A stretch of 11,193 nt of DNA, from NCBI GenBank assembly GCA_964469555.1, contig CAYYAQ010000172.1, positions 1 through 11,193 on the forward strand, given 5' to 3'. Made by a program: the position numbers and the translations under genes. Below the pieces are notes generated by a model. The model was not told the DNA's origin and ran no database searches. It saw only the letters and a program-made list of their open reading frames with translations. Source of the DNA: CAYYAQ01 sp964469555. Lineage in GTDB: Bacteria; Planctomycetota; UBA1135; UBA2386. Positions 6,062-11,193 of the stretch are shown in pieces. Position 1 is the first letter of the stretch, and the number at the start of each line of letters is the position of its first letter.

Positions 6062-7696
6062 ATGGCAGGCAAGGCAGTCGCCGTCGATCCAGGCGGGCAC
6101 ACCATCAAGGTGATGGCGCTGAAGGACGGCAAGGACGGTCTCCAGGTCTCCGCCTTCGCGTCCTTCCCGGCGGGTCAGAAGTCGGAGGGGTTGCTCGGCA
6201 CGGGCATCTCTCTCAGTGGTGTGGTCGCCGGCGTCGCCGGGCGGGACATGACCCTGCGCTACACGCAGGTCCCGCCGGCACCGGACTGGCAGCTGCGCAA
6301 CTTGATGGAATTGGAGATCAGCGAACTCTCGAGCCAGTCCGGCGACGAGCTGTCCGCGGACTACAACCTGTTGCCGCCGACCGACGAAGAGGCGGGCAGC
6401 GACACGATCCTGATGGCGCTGGCACGCAATGAGGCTCTACAGCGCGTGTCGGACATGCTTTCGGAGGCGAAGGGCTCCGTCAGCGCCCACGTGCCGAACT
6501 GCATCGCCATCTACAACGCGTACCTGCGCACGTTCACGACGGACGAAGACCAGGTCGTATGCATCGCGAGCATCGGTCACGAGACGATCGATATCGCGCT
6601 CGCCAAGGGTCAGGACCTGTTGTTTGCCCGCAACCTCAGCGGCGGCGGCAAGGTCCTCGACGACGCGATCGCCGCTGCGTTCAACGTCAGCGGGCGCAAG
6701 GCCGAGAACCTCAAGAAGGAGCTGCTCGATCTCGACCCTGCGAGTCGCGGCAAGTTCGCTTCGGGACAGGCCGAGAAGGTCACGATGGCTGCCGGCGGCT
6801 CGTCGAGCATGATCGTCTCCGCGATCCAGTCGTCGCTCGCGTTCTGCAAGACACAGACGAAACAACCGGACCTGAATCTGGATCTGGTGCTGTTGTGTGG
6901 TGGTTCCGCGAAGCTCCGGGGCATCCGCGGGTTGCTGCGCGAGGCCCTCCGTTGCCCGGTCAACCTGTTCGATCCGTTCGCATCGGTCGACCTCTCCACG
7001 CTCACGGCGCCCGAGATCGAAGAGCTCGACGCGAATCGCAGCGAAGCGGTCGTCTCTCTGGGGCTCGCCGTGACGGTGATGGACAACTCGCTCTACTCGC
7101 TGGAGATACTTCCGGCGGCGGTGAAGCGCAGGCAGCGATTCGTGCGTCGCACCGTCTTCAACATCGGTGCCGCCGCGATCATGATCGCCGTGCTCGTGTT
7201 CACCGCGATGACGCTCTCCAAGAACGCGGTTGCGCTGAAGGCGCAGGGCAAGAAATACCAGAGGACACTCTCGAAGATCAAGTCGATCGACAGCCAAACC
7301 GAGACCGTCGTCAAGACCGTGGAACTCCAGCGGAAGCTCCTCGACGAGCTCGTGAAGCGGTCGGTGCCGTTCGACGGCATAGTCCGCGTGATGCGCGCGC
7401 TGCAGGACCTCCCCGCGGACATGTGGATCGAAACGATCGAGGTCGACAGCCGCTCTGGCCGAGGTCGGAACCAGAAGTACGGCGTGAAGGTCAAGGGTCA
7501 CGGCAAGGAAGGCAGCGTGGCGATCGCTGCCGTCTACGCCGCGTTCGTGGCGAAACTCAAGAAACGCAAGGGCATCGGCAAGGTGACGACGCCCGGGTTC
7601 ACCCCGAAGGGCAACACGATCGACTTCGAGTGGTTCTTCGACCAGATGCCGCCCGCGGAAGCAGCAAAGACCAATGATGAAGGGGAGGGCAAGTAA
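6062..7696 (+). CDS. pilM: PilM-PilN fusion protein (GspL-like), type IV pilus/type II secretion platform component
   Basis: 544 residues in two parts. Residues 1-345 form an actin-like ATPase domain of the PilM type: phosphate-1-like AVDPGGHTIKVMAL (7-20), NLSGGGKVLDDAI (191-203), phosphate-2-like CIASIGHETIDIAL (167-180) and adenosine-motif-like LCGGSAKLRGI (278-288). The segment SLEILPAAVKRRQRF (346-360) resembles the PilN N-terminal peptide that docks on PilM. A transmembrane helix (364-385), a coiled coil (about 388-430) and a small alpha/beta domain (about 435-527, PilN/GspL periplasmic type) follow. In classical pili these are two proteins joined by a docking peptide. Here they are one chain, like GspL. 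The positive residues before the helix place the ATPase domain in the cytoplasm. The start has an AAGGAG at 6047-6052, nine bases before the ATG. The usual DxG in phosphate-1 is DPGG, so nucleotide binding should not be assumed. FtsA or MreB are less likely given the C-terminal half. Confidence 0.85.
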   Translation: MAGKAVAVDPGGHTIKVMALKDGKDGLQVSAFASFPAGQKSEGLLGTGISLSGVVAGVAGRDMTLRYTQVPPAPDWQLRNLMELEISELSSQSGDELSADYNLLPPTDEEAGSDTILMALARNEALQRVSDMLSEAKGSVSAHVPNCIAIYNAYLRTFTTDEDQVVCIASIGHETIDIALAKGQDLLFARNLSGGGKVLDDAIAAAFNVSGRKAENLKKELLDLDPASRGKFASGQAEKVTMAAGGSSSMIVSAIQSSLAFCKTQTKQPDLNLDLVLLCGGSAKLRGIRGLLREALRCPVNLFDPFASVDLSTLTAPEIEELDANRSEAVVSLGLAVTVMDNSLYSLEILPAAVKRRQRFVRRTVFNIGAAAIMIAVLVFTAMTLSKNAVALKAQGKKYQRTLSKIKSIDSQTETVVKTVELQRKLLDELVKRSVPFDGIVRVMRALQDLPADMWIETIEVDSRSGRGRNQKYGVKVKGHGKEGSVAIAAVYAAFVAKLKKRKGIGKVTTPGFTPKGNTIDFEWFFDQMPPAEAAKTNDEGEGK

Positions 7697-8481
7697 TGGA
7701 CCTCGACGATATCTGGCAGGAAAACAAGCGTTGGATCCTCGGCTGCATCGCCGGACTCCTCGTGTTCGTGATCGCGAACTCGATCATCGGTGGCTCCTTC
7801 AAGCAAAAGCGCATGCGCGGCGCCACGCTCGGCGAGAAGTACAAGATGGCCCAGCTGACCAAGGCGAAGGTCGAACGGAAGACACTGGACGCTGAGCTCG
7901 TGGCCCTGCGCGCGGCGATGAACCACGAAGTGCCGAAGCTCTTTGTCCGCACCGGCGACCCGGACCTGTACTGGACCGAGACCTACAGCCAGCTGCGCAA
8001 GAACCTCTTCGACATGGCGCACTACGCCAACATCGAGTTTCCCGAGGCCTCGTTATCCTGGCAGAAAGCGGACGCCGCCGCGGGGATCGATCGGGGTCTC
8101 GTGGGCCTGAGTCTAGTGCAGCACCTCGTGCACCAACTGCTGGCGGCGCACAAGACCGTCACCGAGAAGGATCTTGACGCGATCGGCGTGCGCTCGATCG
8201 GTGCGTTCACACCCGACCGCGCCCGCAAGGGCCGGGCTCGCCGGCGACGCGAGGGTGAACCGATGAAACCCGAGGAGCTGCTCACGGAGATCAAGGTTGG
8301 ATTCAAGTTCGAAGCGGACAACGCCACCGTCCATCGGTTCATCGAGAACTGTCGGGGCGCGAAGCGCTGCGTGACCCTCGGCGGGATCAAGATCACGCAG
8401 GGTCGGCAGTCGGGCGACCCGCTCACCGTGAGTGGCGAGGTGATCGCGCTCACCATCAAGGACATTCCGAAGGACATCTGA
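7696..8481 (+). CDS. PilO/GspM-like bitopic inner-membrane protein
   Basis: 261 residues: a short N terminus, one transmembrane helix at about 13-32, and a coiled coil at about 45-80. A linker with YWTETYSQL at 92-100 comes next. The C-terminal alpha/beta domain (190-258) shows the PilO/GspM pattern of strand, helix, strand: IKVGFKFEADNATVHRFIEN at 199-218, then CVTLGGIKIT and LTVSGEVIALTI. In type IV pili, PilO pairs with PilN through the periplasmic coiled coil and ferredoxin-like domain to align the machinery. The position directly after the PilMN fusion fits. Sequence similarity is weak, so the call rests on architecture and order. Its ATG overlaps the previous TAA (TAATG) and has AGGGGAGG eight bases before it. 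Two oddities are a strongly basic stretch at 174-186 (DRARKGRARRRRE) and positive residues after the transmembrane helix (KQKRMR) rather than before it. Confidence 0.65.
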   Translation: MDLDDIWQENKRWILGCIAGLLVFVIANSIIGGSFKQKRMRGATLGEKYKMAQLTKAKVERKTLDAELVALRAAMNHEVPKLFVRTGDPDLYWTETYSQLRKNLFDMAHYANIEFPEASLSWQKADAAAGIDRGLVGLSLVQHLVHQLLAAHKTVTEKDLDAIGVRSIGAFTPDRARKGRARRRREGEPMKPEELLTEIKVGFKFEADNATVHRFIENCRGAKRCVTLGGIKITQGRQSGDPLTVSGEVIALTIKDIPKDI

Positions 8482-8486
8482 GCGTC

Positions 8487-11186
8487 ATGGGTAGTATCCG
8501 CAAAGAACAAGCGCTGTTCCTCATAGCCGTCGCGTTCGCTGCGTGGATGTACTCGGGGCTCAAGCCCGTGAAGAGGTACAGTCCCCCGCGAGCCACGGAG
8601 AAGAAGTGGAAGCCAGTACCTGGCTTCAAGCCGATCACCGTCACGACGACGGGCCCGCAGAACCTCCGCGAGCTTTTCGCCGAACCGTCCGAGTCCCGTC
8701 CGCTGCCGCCGCGCGACGATCTGCCTTTCCTGCCTGTCAGCGACCTTCCCGTCGTGCTGGTTCCGCTCGAGATCGGGCAACATCCGTCGGCGTACTATGG
8801 CTTGCGTCACGCGGCGTTCGGGACCGGCGGTGGCGGCAATGGCGCCGGCGCCAAGGACGCGGGTGCCGCGGCGGCGAAGGAGCCCGCGGCGCCCCAGGCC
8901 GCCGGCGTCGTGGTCCAGGACAGCCCGGAGTCGCGCTACGACCGGCTCATGATGTTGGATGGTTTCAACAAGTTCTGGGGCCTGTACCTCGGCAAGGACG
9001 AGGATCGGTTCCGGCTCGCGAGCAACAAGGGACCGTTCCCGGGGATCACCATCAAGTTCCAGTGGATCAACGAGAAGACCGGTCGGACCGTGAAGGTCCG
9101 GACGCTGGAAGGCAAGGACGTCGGGGGGCTGAGTCTCGCCAAGACCCTGCGCAACGAGGTCGGGATGCGGCTCTACAGCTTCAGGCCGACGCTTACGAAC
9201 ATCGACGAGCAGCGGACGTTCATCGATTACCTGCTCTCGAAGGCGCGCATCGAAGCCTGGGTGTACGGCGATGCGCTCAAGCGGGCCCACGCGTACAAGA
9301 AGTTAGCCAAGCCCGACGAAGAGGGCATCTTGATGGTCGCGAGGGTGCTCCGGGCGATGGGCGACATCAAAGCCGAGTACCGCCTCTTCCGCGATCTCGA
9401 CAAGCACAAGACCCTCAAGGGATCTTCATTCCAGATGCGTGGTCTGGGAATCGTCGAAGCGAAGCTCGGGCTCAACAGACTCGCTGAGGCGCACCTGGTC
9501 AAGGCCGTCGAGATCAGCGAACCGATCGACCCGCGCAACTACGCGGCGCTGGCGACGTTCTTCCTCGATCGTGGGCGCGCCGCCGAATCCGTCGAACCCG
9601 CCAGGAAAGCGGTGAGCTTCAAGACCCGACGCAACCCGTCCGTGGCCGCTCAGATCGGTTTCCATCAAGTGCTCGTGCGGGCGCTCCTCGCCACCGGTGA
9701 CCTTGCGGAAGCCGAGAAGCAGGCTTCGCGCGCCGTTCCGGCGAAGCTGCAGCCGTTGGCCGACTACCAGGCCGCGTGCATCGCGTACGCACAGCAGGAC
9801 CACGCCGCAGCGGAGACGCTGTTCCAGCAGATCTACAACACGAATGGCCTGCCGGACGCGCTGCTCGGCATCGCGTTGTGTCAGTTGGGCAAGGGCGACC
9901 TGGACGCGGGCCAGGCCAGTCTGACGAAACTGGTCGATTCGCAGCCGCGGTTGCGTCACCTCGGCCTCGTCGGCATCGGCTTCGCGATGAGCGCGGGGCA
10001 GGGCAGCGACGCGCTCGAGAAGGTCGACGCGGCGATCGTCGCGTACCCGAACCATCCGTACCTGCTCTACATGCGGGGGCGGCAGCGCCGTCTCAACGGC
10101 GACCTCGAAGGGGCGGTCGAGCCGCTGAAGAAAGCGCTGCAACTGCACGACGAGTTCCTGGAGGCGCTCGCTGAACTCACCGTGACCTACCACCAACTCT
10201 TCAAGCGCAATGGTGACGCGGAGTCGCTGATCAGCGCGGTCCGCTACGTCGACCGGCTGGCCTACCTCGACCAGAAGCAGGGCGCCAAGGACGTCCTGTT
10301 CCTGGAGATGCAGGGCAAGATCCACTACGAGGCCCGCGACCTGCGCGGCGCTCGCGAAGCGTTCGAACGCGGCAAGGAGTCGAGTCTCTTCTGCGTCATC
10401 GGGTTGGCGATGGTGGAGTACGCGCAGAAGCGTCTGGACCTCGCCAGGTTTCGTCTGGAGCGAATGATCCGGGATCTGAAACCCGGCAATTCATTCCGCG
10501 GGCATGCCGAGCATCTGCTCCAGCTGATGGTGCGCCATGGCAACAAGGAACAGGTCGTCGACAAGTTCGACCGCAAGGAGTTGGGCAAGGCGTGGGCGAT
10601 CGCCGTCGCCGGCAAGGTGAGTCCCCACATCGACGCGCAGCTTCAGATGCTGCGCATGACCGGCGAGATGGGCCGAACCGGATTCGCTCTCGCCAATCGT
10701 GCCATGGTCGGTCCGGGTCGCTTCCTCGAACTGCGCGTGGACATGAAGGTCGGCAAGAAGAATCTGAGCAACTTCGCCGGCATCGCCCTCGAGATTCCGT
10801 CGCGGACCGCGGGGAGCAGCCGGTTCCGGTTGCGGGTCGGCATGGACGACCGGGGCAAGGTGATCCTCGAACTCAAGGACGGTCGCAAAGCGATCGAGCC
10901 CCTTCGCACGACCATCGCTGTCACCCGTGATGAATGGCACACGATCGTCATCTCCGTGCAAGACGCCGACAACGCCGACATGAAGAACAACTCCCGCTTC
11001 TTGAAGGTGTTCTACGACGGCCAACCTCTCCACAACCCGCAGAAGCCGATCAAGCTCAATGGGCTCCGGCGCAGCGCCACCAAGTCCACCATGTTCAACA
11101 CCGAACTGCGCGTGGAGGGCAACCCCAGGTTCGAGGTCGATGTCGTGTTCGACAACTACCGTCGCATCCAGGAGAGGATGAAGTAG
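8487..11186 (+). CDS. Large TM-anchored TPR protein with C-terminal LamG-like domain
   Basis: 899 residues. An N-terminal hydrophobic segment (about 8-24) anchors the protein. It is followed by a basic, proline-rich stretch (24-105) containing LRELFAEPSESRPLPP (60-75) and SDLPVVLVPLEIG. This resembles the linker style of GspC/PilP-type proteins and occupies the position where pilP would be expected. A Gly/Ala-rich linker (112-140) leads to a small beta-containing segment (about 170-230), then TPR-type helical repeats from about 245 to 690 (for example 393-417, 425-450, 525-552). The C-terminal part (about 725-890) is beta-rich. Motifs such as DEWHTIVISV (815-824) and FLKVFYDGQPLH (838-849) match the laminin-G/concanavalin jelly-roll style. 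Probably a periplasmic scaffold with a glycan- or protein-binding end. The gap from the preceding stop is 5 bases; no strong Shine-Dalgarno is seen, suggesting coupling. No enzyme active site recognised; the exact role is unknown. Confidence 0.75.
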   Translation: MGSIRKEQALFLIAVAFAAWMYSGLKPVKRYSPPRATEKKWKPVPGFKPITVTTTGPQNLRELFAEPSESRPLPPRDDLPFLPVSDLPVVLVPLEIGQHPSAYYGLRHAAFGTGGGGNGAGAKDAGAAAAKEPAAPQAAGVVVQDSPESRYDRLMMLDGFNKFWGLYLGKDEDRFRLASNKGPFPGITIKFQWINEKTGRTVKVRTLEGKDVGGLSLAKTLRNEVGMRLYSFRPTLTNIDEQRTFIDYLLSKARIEAWVYGDALKRAHAYKKLAKPDEEGILMVARVLRAMGDIKAEYRLFRDLDKHKTLKGSSFQMRGLGIVEAKLGLNRLAEAHLVKAVEISEPIDPRNYAALATFFLDRGRAAESVEPARKAVSFKTRRNPSVAAQIGFHQVLVRALLATGDLAEAEKQASRAVPAKLQPLADYQAACIAYAQQDHAAAETLFQQIYNTNGLPDALLGIALCQLGKGDLDAGQASLTKLVDSQPRLRHLGLVGIGFAMSAGQGSDALEKVDAAIVAYPNHPYLLYMRGRQRRLNGDLEGAVEPLKKALQLHDEFLEALAELTVTYHQLFKRNGDAESLISAVRYVDRLAYLDQKQGAKDVLFLEMQGKIHYEARDLRGAREAFERGKESSLFCVIGLAMVEYAQKRLDLARFRLERMIRDLKPGNSFRGHAEHLLQLMVRHGNKEQVVDKFDRKELGKAWAIAVAGKVSPHIDAQLQMLRMTGEMGRTGFALANRAMVGPGRFLELRVDMKVGKKNLSNFAGIALEIPSRTAGSSRFRLRVGMDDRGKVILELKDGRKAIEPLRTTIAVTRDEWHTIVISVQDADNADMKNNSRFLKVFYDGQPLHNPQKPIKLNGLRRSATKSTMFNTELRVEGNPRFEVDVVFDNYRRIQERMK

Positions 11187-11188
11187 TC

Positions 11189-11193
11189 ATGAA
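11189..11193 (+). CDS. Probable start of a further operon gene (only ATGAA visible)
   Basis: An ATG begins 2 bases after the TAG of the TPR/LamG gene, with GGAGAGG at 11171-11177 (11 bases before the ATG) as a plausible ribosome binding site inside the end of the previous gene. Only one and two-thirds codons fall in the window, so nothing can be said about the product. In pilMNOPQ-like operons a secretin often comes next, but that is an inference from gene order only. Confidence 0.45.

Noticed and set aside
8022..9290. 422-codon minus-strand frame opposite the PilO-like and TPR genes
   Set aside because: Shadow frame; the sense strand has a continuous operon with small junctions and coherent domains.
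1..11193. CRISPR arrays, tRNA/rRNA genes, insertion sequences or phage genes
   Set aside because: No regularly spaced repeats, tRNA-like cloverleaf, rRNA signature, transposase motif or terminal inverted repeats were seen by eye. Composition appears uniform.

Overview
The DNA is GC-rich with strongly G/C-biased third codon positions. It encodes a Gram-negative style cell envelope: an exported metallopeptidase and several inner-membrane proteins with large predicted periplasmic parts. The mix of a TPR plus HExxH peptidase, an FHA membrane protein, a PilM-like ATPase domain and long TPR proteins recalls Planctomycetota or a neighbouring deep-branching phylum. That is an impression from gene content; no marker in the window settles the taxonomy.

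The left part holds housekeeping and accessory genes. A RecQ-family DNA helicase runs leftward off the window edge (1-499, minus). Divergent from it are an exported TPR/HExxH metallopeptidase (601-1878) and a RadC-family JAB/MPN protein (from 1878), translationally coupled through a TGATG overlap. Converging on radC, with only 7 bases between the stops, is rsmE, the 16S rRNA m3U1498 methyltransferase (2569-3267, minus). Just upstream of rsmE on the same strand is a short membrane-anchored ORF (3233-3667) that looks like the N-terminal fragment of a longer protein.

A region of about 380 bases (3668-4048) without a convincing gene carries a sigma70-like promoter candidate and a small dyad. It leads into a tight rightward operon filling the rest of the window. 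The operon encodes an FHA-TM-periplasmic protein (4049-6061), a PilM-PilN fusion protein (6062-7696), a PilO/GspM-like bitopic protein (7696-8481), a 899-residue TM/TPR/jelly-roll protein (8487-11186), and the first bases of a further gene (11189 on). Junctions are 0, -1, +5 and +2 bases, so these genes are almost certainly co-transcribed.

Taken together the operon looks like a divergent inner-membrane assembly platform of the type IV pilus / type II secretion superfamily. The actin-like PilM domain is covalently joined to its PilN-type membrane partner, and a PilO-like partner follows. The operon adds a cytoplasmic phosphothreonine-reader (FHA) domain joined through the membrane to a carbohydrate-binding-like domain, and a large TPR protein at the place where pilP/gspC would sit. 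No pilin, ATPase, PilC or secretin is visible, so these would have to be encoded elsewhere or downstream. This unusual operon is the most interesting part of the window.
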